From Salinarchaeum sp. IM2453 (lineage in GTDB: Archaea > Halobacteriota > Halobacteria > Halobacteriales > Salinarchaeaceae): a stretch of 64,000 nt of DNA. This document shows, piece by piece, positions 45,720 to 54,700 of this stretch. A program made the position numbers and the translations under genes. The stretch covers positions 747,226-811,225 of the forward strand of contig NZ_CP081183.1 in assembly GCF_019693215.1 (NCBI RefSeq). The letters run 5' to 3'. The notes under the pieces were generated by a model that worked only from the letters and a program-made list of their open reading frames with translations, made no database searches and was not told where the DNA came from. How positions within the stretch are numbered: the first letter of the stretch is position 1; each line of letters starts with the position of its first letter.

Positions 45720-45811
45720 GCTGTGCTATTGAGAACTGAACACACTTGTATACTCTGTAGCTGAGAAGACATGCGGTTAGTTTATACCTTCGACAGGGAT
45801 ACGCTTAGTCA

Positions 45812-46504
45812 ATGAATATTGTTGTTTCTATTGGCGGGAGCGTACTTTCACCGGACGATCCTACACGGATTGCAAAACATGCGGATGTGCTCACGTCACT
45901 CGCAGAAAGCGGCCACCAAGTCGCCGCCGTTGTTGGTGGAGGTTCTCCCGCTCGGACGTACATTGAGACGGCACGGGAGCTTGGAGCAAACGAAATGAAA
46001 CTTGATGAGATTGGAATTGCTGCGACGCGTCTTAATGCACGATTGTTGATTGCAGCTCTTGGCGATAAGGCTGTGCAAACGCCTCCGACAAGTTACGAAG
46101 AAGCAAGTTCAGGATTACAGCGAGGAAAAATTGTTGTGATGGGTGGTGTGGTCCCCGCACAGACGACAGATGCAGTAGGAGCGGCACTGGCAGAGTACAT
46201 TAATGCTGACCTACTCGTATATGCAACATCAGTTGATGGCGTGTATACAGCTGATCCACGGGAAACAGAAGACGCAGAGTATATCTCTAAGTTGTCCGCA
46301 AGCGAGTTGATTGATATTATCGTCGATATTGAGATGAACGCAGGGGCTGGTGCCCCAGTTGACTTACTCGCTGCGAAGATTTTGCAGCGATCAGGATTGA
46401 GGGCAATTGTTCTCGACGGGACAGATCCAGCAAACATCGAACGAGCAGTTCAGAGCGGAGAACACACTGGAACAGAAATCACATCAGGATCAACAGATGT
46501 CTGA
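45812..46504 (+). CDS. pyrH: Uridylate kinase (UMP kinase, archaeal type)
   Basis: 230 aa, amino-acid kinase fold. VVSIGGSVLSPDDPTRI, VAAVVGGGSPARTYIETARE, DEIGIAATRLNARLLIAALG, TTDAVGAALAEYINADLLVY and DGVYTADPRETEDAEYISKL. The short archaeal form converts UMP to UDP. Its last 8 nt overlap the start of lysS, so the two are coupled. Confidence 0.95.
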   Translation: MNIVVSIGGSVLSPDDPTRIAKHADVLTSLAESGHQVAAVVGGGSPARTYIETARELGANEMKLDEIGIAATRLNARLLIAALGDKAVQTPPTSYEEASSGLQRGKIVVMGGVVPAQTTDAVGAALAEYINADLLVYATSVDGVYTADPRETEDAEYISKLSASELIDIIVDIEMNAGAGAPVDLLAAKILQRSGLRAIVLDGTDPANIERAVQSGEHTGTEITSGSTDV

Positions 46505-48170
46505 GCAAACAATTGGATTTAATGAACTTCCTGAAGAGTATAATCCGTACAGCATTGGGAGCAATACCCACCATGAATTTTGGGCAGATGCAGTAGCAGA
46601 TGAGGTCGAAGCGAATGCAAAGAGTGAACCGATTGTAATCAAGGGTGGAATTTCACCGTCTGGAATCCCTCATTTGGGTAATGCAAATGAAATTGTCCTT
46701 GGTTATCTCGTTGCAGAAGTACTACGAGAACGTGGATATGAAGTGAATCAGGTGTTCACAGCCGATGATCGTGATCCTCTGCGAGGACTGCCAAGGAAGC
46801 TTGCTGATCTCGATGGTAATATCGTTGGTCTAGGTGATGTTGATGCAGGAGCACTTGGAAGAAACTTAGGCAAACCGTATACAGATATCCCAGATCCGTT
46901 CGGATGCTGTGACTCGTACGGCGCTCACTTCTCAAATTTGATTAGGGATATCGCCACGGATCTTGACATTCCAATTGAGCTCAAGTCAAATACTGAGCTG
47001 TATGAGTCAGGCGAATTTGAAGGACTGACTACAGACTTACTCAGAAACCAATCAACGGCAAGCGCTGTGTTATCAAAGTATCAGGATACGGTTGGGGATG
47101 ATTACATACCGTTCAACCCAATTTGTACTAACTGTGGAAAGATCACAGAAACAGTAACGTCGATTGATATAGAGGCACAGACTGTAGAGTACGAATGTAC
47201 CGATATTGAGGCAGGAGATCAGATAATAGAAGGTTGCGGTCATGTAGGCGAAGTGTCAATTCGAGATGGCAAGCTACCGTGGCGGTTTGAATGGGTTGCC
47301 CAGTGGAACCTGCTTAATGTAGATTTTGAGCCATTCGGAAAGGACCATGCAGAAGGATCGTGGCCAAGTGGTGTTGATATTGCAAAGAATGTCTTTGATT
47401 TTGAGCCACCAACGCCGATGGTTTATGAGTGGTTTACACTTGAGGACAAACCGTTCTCGTCATCAGAAGGCCACATTGTACTTGTATCAGAGGTTCTGGA
47501 ACTAATCGAGCCAGAGGTGCTGTTGTACTTCTTCGCTAAAGATCCAACAAAGGCTCGTGATTTCTCGATTGAGCGATTAGACCAACTTGTCAATGAGTTC
47601 GATCGGATAGAGCGTATCGCACTCGGGAAACAAGATGCAGAAGAAGACGAAAAAGCATACGCAAAGCGAGTGTACCCGTTCCTTGTTGATACGGTCGAAG
47701 AAGATCGAATTCGGATTCCGTACACGTTTGCCGCTGTTCTTGGGATGACAGATGATCAAGAGATGCGCGAAGAGGTTGCTCGTCGTCAAGGACATATCCC
47801 AGAGGACGCCCCTGATTGGGCAGTTGAAGATGCACTGACACGAGTTGAACGTGCTCGGCAATGGGCAGAGCGAACAAACAATGAATATAATTATGAACTG
47901 AAACGAGAGTCAATGCCAGAAGTTGACATTGACGAAAAGACAGCTGTAGCACTTGATGAATTAGCTGCGTTCATTGAGACACACGATGATCCAGATGCAA
48001 TTCAAGGTGCAATATTTGAGATTGCCCGTGATCATGATATCGAAGTGGGGGATTTCTTCACAACAGGATATCAACTGTTCTTCGGACTTGAAGAAGGGCC
48101 GAAACTTGGGCATTTCTTAGCAAAGCTTGACAAGCAATTTGTATTAAAACGGCTTCGACGAGAAGAATAG
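46497..48170 (+). CDS. lysS: Lysyl-tRNA synthetase, class I
   Basis: 557 aa from ATG 46497, which lies inside the end of pyrH. Class I Rossmann core: SPSGIPHLGNANEIV (HIGH-like), FGCCDSYGAHFSNL, a zinc-binding insertion with CTNCGK and GCGHVGE, FGKDHAEGSWPSG, and DKPFSSSEGHIVL as the KMSKS-like loop. The archaeal-type enzyme is used in place of the bacterial class II LysRS. A C-terminal helical anticodon-binding part follows. It ends 2 nt before the convergent adenosyltransferase gene. Confidence 0.95.
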   Translation: MSEQTIGFNELPEEYNPYSIGSNTHHEFWADAVADEVEANAKSEPIVIKGGISPSGIPHLGNANEIVLGYLVAEVLRERGYEVNQVFTADDRDPLRGLPRKLADLDGNIVGLGDVDAGALGRNLGKPYTDIPDPFGCCDSYGAHFSNLIRDIATDLDIPIELKSNTELYESGEFEGLTTDLLRNQSTASAVLSKYQDTVGDDYIPFNPICTNCGKITETVTSIDIEAQTVEYECTDIEAGDQIIEGCGHVGEVSIRDGKLPWRFEWVAQWNLLNVDFEPFGKDHAEGSWPSGVDIAKNVFDFEPPTPMVYEWFTLEDKPFSSSEGHIVLVSEVLELIEPEVLLYFFAKDPTKARDFSIERLDQLVNEFDRIERIALGKQDAEEDEKAYAKRVYPFLVDTVEEDRIRIPYTFAAVLGMTDDQEMREEVARRQGHIPEDAPDWAVEDALTRVERARQWAERTNNEYNYELKRESMPEVDIDEKTAVALDELAAFIETHDDPDAIQGAIFEIARDHDIEVGDFFTTGYQLFFGLEEGPKLGHFLAKLDKQFVLKRLRREE

Positions 48171-48171
48171 G

Positions 48172-48705
48172 TCAATACGTGGGTGATTCTTCTTCAACAC
48201 CATCACGGCTGTTAACGACACGACCCAAGACAAACAGAAGATCTGATAGCCGGTTGAGATACACCATCGCTTGGTCATTGACCGGATTATCGGCTGCAAA
48301 TGCAACAGCACGCCGTTCTGCACGGCGGCACACAGTCCGAGCGTAGTGCAGTTTTGATCCTGATTCACTGCCAGTTGGTAGAATGAATGACTGAAGTGGC
48401 TCAAGCGATTCTTCATGTTCATCGATCCATGATTCGATAGTATCAACATGCTCAGAGCGTATTTGTGGATCATCAGGTTCAGAATCCGGATTAGCAAATT
48501 CAGCTTGAAGGATGTGAAGATGATTCTGTACACTAGATAAGATGTCATCAATTTCGTCGTGCTCGGTTGGCCGGATTGTGCCGATAAGTGCATTGAGTTC
48601 GTCAACAGTTCCATATGCCTCAATGCGGGGACTTGTCTTCGAGATACGAGATCCGTCTCGGAGGCCAGTCATACCCTCGTCACCAGAACCAGTATAGATT
48701 TTCAT
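48172..48705 (-). CDS. Cob(I)alamin adenosyltransferase, PduO type
   Basis: 177 aa from ATG 48705 (MKIYTGSGDEGMTGLRDG); 16 upstream codons in frame are unlikely to be translated. ATP-binding YTGSGDEGMTGL, SPRIEAYGTVDELNALIGTI, RTVCRRAERRAVAFA and LNRLSDLLFVLGRVVN are PduO hallmarks. It makes adenosylcobalamin for B12-dependent enzymes. It is convergent with lysS. Confidence 0.93.
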   Translation of the reverse strand: MKIYTGSGDEGMTGLRDGSRISKTSPRIEAYGTVDELNALIGTIRPTEHDEIDDILSSVQNHLHILQAEFANPDSEPDDPQIRSEHVDTIESWIDEHEESLEPLQSFILPTGSESGSKLHYARTVCRRAERRAVAFAADNPVNDQAMVYLNRLSDLLFVLGRVVNSRDGVEEESPTY

Positions 48706-48798
48706 ACAAGATTGGAAGGGAAGCGTCCACTTTAGCGTTCGGACGAAAACCAAAAGGCAACCGTTATGTTGATAGGATATGAGAATACATAACAGTCA

Positions 48799-48969
48799 AT
48801 GAGTCTTGAAACCCCAAAGTACTGTCCAGAATGTGATGAAGAACAAGATTTCTGGTTAAATGCACGAACATCAATTGAGTTGGGTGAAAAAAGCAAGTGG
48901 GAGTGTACAGAGTGTGGACACCAAGTTGTTGAGATAGAGGATCAAATCAGTTCTGTCTCACAAGCCTAG
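48799..48969 (+). CDS. Small zinc-ribbon protein (56 aa)
   Basis: ATG 48799, TAG 48967-48969. The protein begins MSLETPKYCPECDEEQDFWL and has a second pair in WECTECGHQVVEIED. Two CxxC knuckles (CPEC and CTEC) are spaced 27 residues apart, forming a rubredoxin/zinc-ribbon-like fold as in very short haloarchaeal proteins (a DUF7838-like family, from memory). It is divergent from the adenosyltransferase gene. It may bind nucleic acid or a protein partner. Confidence 0.75.
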   Translation: MSLETPKYCPECDEEQDFWLNARTSIELGEKSKWECTECGHQVVEIEDQISSVSQA

Positions 48970-49160
48970 TTTTTGAGAGACAAAACATCAAAATAGTGTA
49001 ATCCTGAGCCTCTGGCAAAGGACCCTGATATGATATGACATAACATCCATTGAAAGTGCAAAATACATTCACTATCACATATATGTGGAACAGGCTTTGG
49101 CGCGTTCTGGATAACGAAATCGTATTACCAACAACTGATTGATAAAAGAAGATAAAAAAG

Positions 49161-49230
49161 TCAAGTGCCTCGGGGGCAGGCCCCGTGGCATCCACTTCGT
49201 ACCGCCTGTGAAGTATTCCGAGGCACGCTG
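49161..49230 (+). repeat. Structured three-way-junction element between convergent genes
   Basis: GTGCCTCGG (49165-49173) pairs with CCGAGGCAC (49218-49226), 9 bp. Inside are GGGG-CAGG-CCCC (49173-49184) and ACTTC (49194-49198) pairing with GAAGT (49210-49214) around the loop GTACCGCCTGT. That 11-nt loop and the flanking GTCAAG plus CGGGGCAG-like blocks recur at 43611-43670 on the other strand. The rest of the 285-nt gap (48970-49160) is AT-rich with nothing assignable. Confidence 0.5.
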
Positions 49231-49254
49231 CCTGCTCTTTCTGTAGAATCCGAT

Positions 49255-51027
49255 TTAGACAGCGTCAGGGCCTGACTCTCCGGTTCGAATCTGATGAGCG
49301 TCGCTCACTGGAAGGACAAAGATTTTGCCATCTCCCGGATTACCAGTTTGAGCGTTACTAGCAATTGCATCAACTACGTCATCAACCGGGACATCAGAGA
49401 CAACACATTCGATTTTTACCTTCTGGTGAAGGTCAACACTGTATGACTCTCCTCGCCACTGACTTGTAGAGGTGTCTTCCGACCCCCGTCCAGAGACATT
49501 CATGACGGTAAGGGAGGTAACCCCTGTGTCGATTAACCCCGCTTTGACATCACCAATGAGCTCGGGACGGATATATGCCATAACAAGGTGGATGTCTTCT
49601 GGGGTACCACCGTCTGTGCGAATTTCTTCGTCGGTATTGTACTCATCGATGTCGACAGTTTGGCCACCATCAGTCGCATATTCACGACCGAATTCAGGGT
49701 ATGTTTCAACACCGTGTTCAGCGACGTCAAGGCCAGCTTGTTCATGATCAGGAGTAACGCGTGCCTGACCAATTGCTTTGAATCCACCCCAGACAAGAGC
49801 GGTGGCAATAACTGTCCAAGCAGTGATTACACTAATTCCGAGAATCTGTGGAACAAACTGTCCCGCATCGACAGAAAGGATTCCACCCGCAACAACACTG
49901 CTTCCGATTGCTGATCCTTCTGTCGAAAACAGAGGGAATAACAGCAGGCCTAATACACCTGCTGTGCCGTGGACTGGGAAGACAGCACATACATCGTCAA
50001 TTTTGAGTTGACGGTTGACAAACCGAAACACAATCGGAAGATGCAGACCAGCTAGCAATCCGAGTGCAATTGCGCCCATTGGTGTAAGGAAGTTCGCTGG
50101 CCCAGTTACACTGACCAAACCCGCCAAAAATCCATTTGCTACATATAGTGTGTCGACTTTGCCGGTGAGATACCAAGCCATCAGTCCAGCACCGATACCT
50201 CCCATGCCCATTCCGATTGCTGTTGCCATTGCAACCCGTCCAACATATGCAAAGTCCCCGAGTTCAGCAGCCCCATCAAGGACAACGGGGGTAGCAGCAG
50301 TTCCAACGTTAAATCCAAACCACCCGAAGCTCAGGATCAATGTTCCAAGGACCGCAAACGTCATTGAGTGTCCCGGAATGGTGTTGAGACTTCCATCATC
50401 GTTGTAACGGTCCATGCGTGATCCAAGGACGTATGCTGCCGTCAGTCCAGCAATACCCCCGACTCCATGTACGACCATACCGCCGGCAAAGTCTTCAAAT
50501 CCAAGGTCTGCGAGCAGGGGAGCTCCCTCAGGTGCATACCATACTAGTCCCGAAACAACCGGGTAGATGATCGCTGCCAGTAAGAATGTATACCCTACGT
50601 AAGCGCGTAATTTTGCTCTCCCAGCAACAGCACCAGAGACAATCGTGGCTGCAGTCATTGCAAAGACAGCACTGAATAACCACAGCACCCAACCATCGGC
50701 AGCAGCACTGGTTGCTTGGTCTGGATGACCATCGAACATCGTAAGTGCAGTGGTGTCTCCACCACCAAGTAGAGAGCCAACGTTGTTTGCGACGCCCATC
50801 CCGATCAAGAAGAAAACAACAATTCCAACGGCCCACGTGAGCATGTTCTTTGTCAGTTGGTTGGCGACATTTTTGGAGCGGACTTGTCCCGCTTCCAGCA
50901 TTGCGAAACCTGCGTGCATGAAAAAGATGAGGAAGGTGACAACGAGTGCCCAAACAAGATTTACTCCATCAATAGCCGCTTGAAGATCTCCAGTCGTAAC
51001 CGCCGGCAAAATCAAGCCCTCAATCAT
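49255..51027 (-). CDS. amt: Ammonium transporter with fused C-terminal PII (GlnB/GlnK) domain
   Basis: 590 aa. Residues 1 to about 410 are an Amt channel with roughly 11 helices: [40 protein letters not shown] and [20 protein letters not shown] carry the twin pore histidines. After an acidic linker, residues 478-590 are a full PII domain: [69 protein letters not shown] and [10 protein letters not shown]. The T-loop has SQWRGES where uridylylated PII proteins have the Tyr of YRG. Elsewhere amt and glnK are separate neighbouring genes. A purine-rich GGGGGA lies a few nt before the ATG. Confidence 0.92.
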   Translation of the reverse strand: MIEGLILPAVTTGDLQAAIDGVNLVWALVVTFLIFFMHAGFAMLEAGQVRSKNVANQLTKNMLTWAVGIVVFFLIGMGVANNVGSLLGGGDTTALTMFDGHPDQATSAAADGWVLWLFSAVFAMTAATIVSGAVAGRAKLRAYVGYTFLLAAIIYPVVSGLVWYAPEGAPLLADLGFEDFAGGMVVHGVGGIAGLTAAYVLGSRMDRYNDDGSLNTIPGHSMTFAVLGTLILSFGWFGFNVGTAATPVVLDGAAELGDFAYVGRVAMATAIGMGMGGIGAGLMAWYLTGKVDTLYVANGFLAGLVSVTGPANFLTPMGAIALGLLAGLHLPIVFRFVNRQLKIDDVCAVFPVHGTAGVLGLLLFPLFSTEGSAIGSSVVAGGILSVDAGQFVPQILGISVITAWTVIATALVWGGFKAIGQARVTPDHEQAGLDVAEHGVETYPEFGREYATDGGQTVDIDEYNTDEEIRTDGGTPEDIHLVMAYIRPELIGDVKAGLIDTGVTSLTVMNVSGRGSEDTSTSQWRGESYSVDLHQKVKIECVVSDVPVDDVVDAIASNAQTGNPGDGKIFVLPVSDAHQIRTGESGPDAV

Positions 51028-51783
51028 ATTTTCCCCCTATAAAATTTGAAAGATTATTCGTTACCGATGCCTGCAAACATTTGTTTGCTATTTTTCCGAT
51101 TTGTGATGCATTCATAATATCCTGTGCAATTTCAGAAAGCAAATCATAACTACAAAAGGATTTGTGTTGTCAAATGGTCATAAATAGACATATTATCAGA
51201 GAAACGTACAAAATATGATTTTCCTTATATTGTATTGATATATCGAATATACACTTGCTAAGCAATAATTGCGCCAAAATTGGAAGTGTTAAGAATACAT
51301 TTTATCGAAATTATACATGATCACAGACGGTTCCATAGAATTGATAAATATCAAATCTGCTCTTGCGGGAAGAAACGAAGGATACAGAGCCTAAGAACTC
51401 CGAATAACCAAAAAAGAGCCTACTACAGGGTGGATTACATTAAAAAGCGATCTGAGACAGAATCAGAAACTGAACAAATGCAAAAAAGCAACTGTGTACC
51501 CGGATTTTAGGAAGAAAAACAGTAGTATTTCCGCTAATATCGTAGCTAGATGAATAAATAAAGCATCACATATATATCTTGGTCAATCAAAGCCTATTAA
51601 CTTACATTTGGCATCAATTGTGTTGACAAAAGCATTTATATTGGACATACACAAATTACATGTTGACGGGGGGCTTGGTGCTTTAGTAGTGGTAATACTG
51701 TTAATATATATCCCCTTATATGCACTTATAATACCCTTTTTCATTCAGGGAATAGTACTTATTGGTCCAGTACTCAAAGGTGT
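51028..51783. other. 756-nt AT-rich spacer between amt and gltB
   Basis: The divergent promoters of the two nitrogen genes lie here. It holds the palindrome at 51073-51088 and many AT boxes. TGTTGAC occurs twice exactly 40 nt apart (51621-51627 and 51661-51667), about 120-160 nt before gltB. The short frames in it (for example 51280-51510) are Lys/Arg-rich and do not look halophilic, so I see no gene. Confidence 0.6.
51073..51088. promoter_or_regulatory. Palindrome upstream of amt (candidate operator)
   Basis: GCAAACA-TT-TGTTTGC is a perfect 7+7 inverted repeat with a 2-nt spacer, 46-61 nt upstream of the amt start codon. This is a usual place for a regulator site in archaea. No factor can be named; it does not match the GGAA-N6-TTCC NrpR operator. 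Confidence 0.4.
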
Positions 51784-54700
51784 ATGATGACAACGCGACA
51801 CACGAAGTCAATGTCGTCTTCTTCAGATCGGCTTGCAGATCCCGACGCAGTACATGCAAACTGCGGGGTCGGGATGGTTATGGATCTAGACGGGGGCCGG
51901 TCACACGAAATTTTATCAGATGGATTGCGCCTTTTGGAAAATCTTGAGCATCGTGGAACGACAGGAGCCGAAGAATCGACCGGCGATGGAGCTGGGGTAT
52001 TATTACAGCGTCCGGATGCTTTTTTTGCAGACATTATCGACAGAGAACTTCCGGACATGTACGCTGTGGGAATGATTTTTTTCCCGCAAGAAGAGTCAGC
52101 ACGGCAGGCAATAGAAGAAGAAGTTGAGCAAATAGTATCAAGTCACGGACTCCAGGTGTTTAACTGGCGAACTGTACCAACAGACAATTCGACATTAGGG
52201 GACACGGCTAAGGAAGCTGAGCCGGTGGTTCGTCAGTGCTTTGTCAGACCAAAACAAGAGGTAAAAAACCAAGAATTGCCAGCATATGAAGCATTTGACA
52301 AAGCGCTATATGTTGCACGACGTGATATCGAAAACAATGTTGAGGAGAAACAACTAGAGGGACACGAACGATTCTATGTCTGTTCGCTGGATAGGGAAAC
52401 GATTGTCTACAAAGGACTTTTAAAAAGCACACAACTCACTGAATACTACCAAGATCTCAGTGACACTCGGCTACAGACAACGTTTGCCTTGGTCCACGCA
52501 CGGTTTTCAACAAATACGCTTGGTGCGTGGCACCTGGCTCATCCATATCGAAGGATCATCCATAATGGTGAGTTCAATACTATACAGGGTAACATCAATT
52601 GGATGCGAAGTCGAGAAACGGATCTCGATGTGCCAACGTTTGATCAAGAAGAAACAGAGACAATCAAACCGGTCATTGACGATCCAGGACAGTCTGATAC
52701 AGCATCAGTTGATAATGTTATCGAGCTACTATTGAAAAGCGGCCGATCACTTCCACATGCATTGCGGATGCTTGTTCCAGAGGCATGGCGTGGTAGTGAG
52801 CTGATGGACGAAGACCGGAAGGATTGGTATGACTATCACGCATCCCTTATCGAGCCATGGGATGGACCGGCACTTGTGTGTGGAACCGATGGTGATCGTG
52901 TTGGAGCAATTCTTGATCGTAATGGTCTACGACCATGTCGTTATGATATCACCACAGATGATCGAGTGATCATGGCAAGTGAGGCAGGCGCGTTAGAGCC
53001 AGACTATGGAGAGATCAAAGAGCGTGATCGGTTACAACCGGGACAATTGTTCTTGGCAGATCCTGAAGAAGGACGAGTAATTCCCGATGAGGAGGTATTT
53101 GAAGAGCTTATTGATCCAAAATACAAAGAATGGGTTGAAAGCCAGCAGGTGACATTGGCAGACGCAAACGGAAAAGCCGGCAAAGAGATCGGTGATATTG
53201 AATCACTCCGGTCACGGCAGGCAACATTTGGATACAGCCACGATGAATTAGAAAATCTCATTGAGCCGATGATTGAGACGGGAAAAGATCCAGTCGGTTC
53301 GATGGGAGATGACACTCCGCTATCGGTTCTTTCAGAGTATAATCGGCCGCTATCATCGTATTTCAAACAGCTATTTGCTCAGGTTACAAACCCGCCGATA
53401 GACTATCTCAGAGAGGAGTGTGTAACATCGCTCGAAACACGGCTAGGATCACAGCGGAACCTGTTGGAGGAAAGTCCTGAACATGCAAATCAACTGGTTC
53501 TCGAGTCACCAATTCTGACCAACGACGAATTAGCGACAATCAAAGATGTTCAACAAAACGGCCTGAAGAGCAAAACTGTCGATATTACCTTTGATCGAGA
53601 AACAGACATGAAGACGGCCGTTGAACGCGTTCGCGCAAAAACTAAAGCAGCAATCCAGGAAGGAAATGATATAGTTGTGCTATCGGACCGGAAGATGGAT
53701 GCTGATCGACTTCCGATTCCGGCACTGTTAGTAACAGGGGCTGTACATCACTATTTGGTTCGACAAGGATTGCGAAACGATGCCGGAATTGTGCTTGAGT
53801 CTGGTGATCCAAGGACCGTACATCAGTTTTCAACACTGATTGGATACGGTGCTGGAGCGATAAATCCATATCTTGCGTTTGATACGCTTGCTGATCTCTC
53901 CAAAGACAGGAGTGAAGCAAGCATTGAGCAAGCCGCTAAAAATTATGTCAAAGCAATCGAGAAGGGAATCCTCAAGACAATGTCAAAGATGGGGATTTCA
54001 ACCGTCGAAAGTTATCGTGGAGCGCAGATTTTTGAAGCTGTAGGCCTCGATTCAGACTTTGTTGCAGAGTACTTTGAAGGAACAACAGCTCGTACCGGGG
54101 GCATCGGTATCGAGGAAATAGAGCGAGATCTTTGGGATCGACATAATCAAGGATGGAATAAAGCTGAGATCGACCGATATGGCGAGTTTGAATTTAGATC
54201 CGGAGGTATCCATCACCAGTGGAACCCACAGACAGTCGGGGCACTACAACGAGCTGTACGTAACGGTGATTACGAGACATACAAGGAATTTGCAAGCGAC
54301 ATCAATGAGCAGGAAGATACGTTGCAGACATTACGAGGGCTACTGGAGTTCAACACCGATGAGCGTGAGTCAGTACCAGTCGAAGAAGTAGAACCTGTTG
54401 AAGACATTGTTACGCGATTCTCGACCGCTGCGATGTCACTTGGGTCAATTTCCCCGGAAGCACATGAAAATAATTCAATTGCGATGAACCGAATTGGGGG
54501 AAAATCTAACACCGGCGAGGGCGGTGAGCAGCAAGAACGGTTTGGAACAGAAAAAGAATGTAATGTGAAGCAAGTAGCTTCCGGACGGTTTGGTGTTACT
54601 GCAAAATACCTTTCCTCCGCTGAGGAACTTCAGATTAAAATGGCTCAAGGATCCAAGCCAGGAGAGGGTGGACACCTGCCCGGAGAAAAGGTCAATCAAA

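Noticed and set aside
49278-49290. GGTTCGAATC resembling a tRNA T-loop
   Set aside because: It lies inside the PII-domain coding sequence (conserved RTGESG region), with no cloverleaf around it.
49255-49600. A separate glnK gene
   Set aside because: The PII sequence is in the same continuous frame as the transporter, with no start codon and ribosome site of its own that I can see.
51280-51510. 76-codon frame in the amt-gltB spacer
   Set aside because: It is rich in Lys/Arg and Ile/His, unlike halophilic proteins, and lies in AT-rich DNA; no promoter-start spacing supports it.
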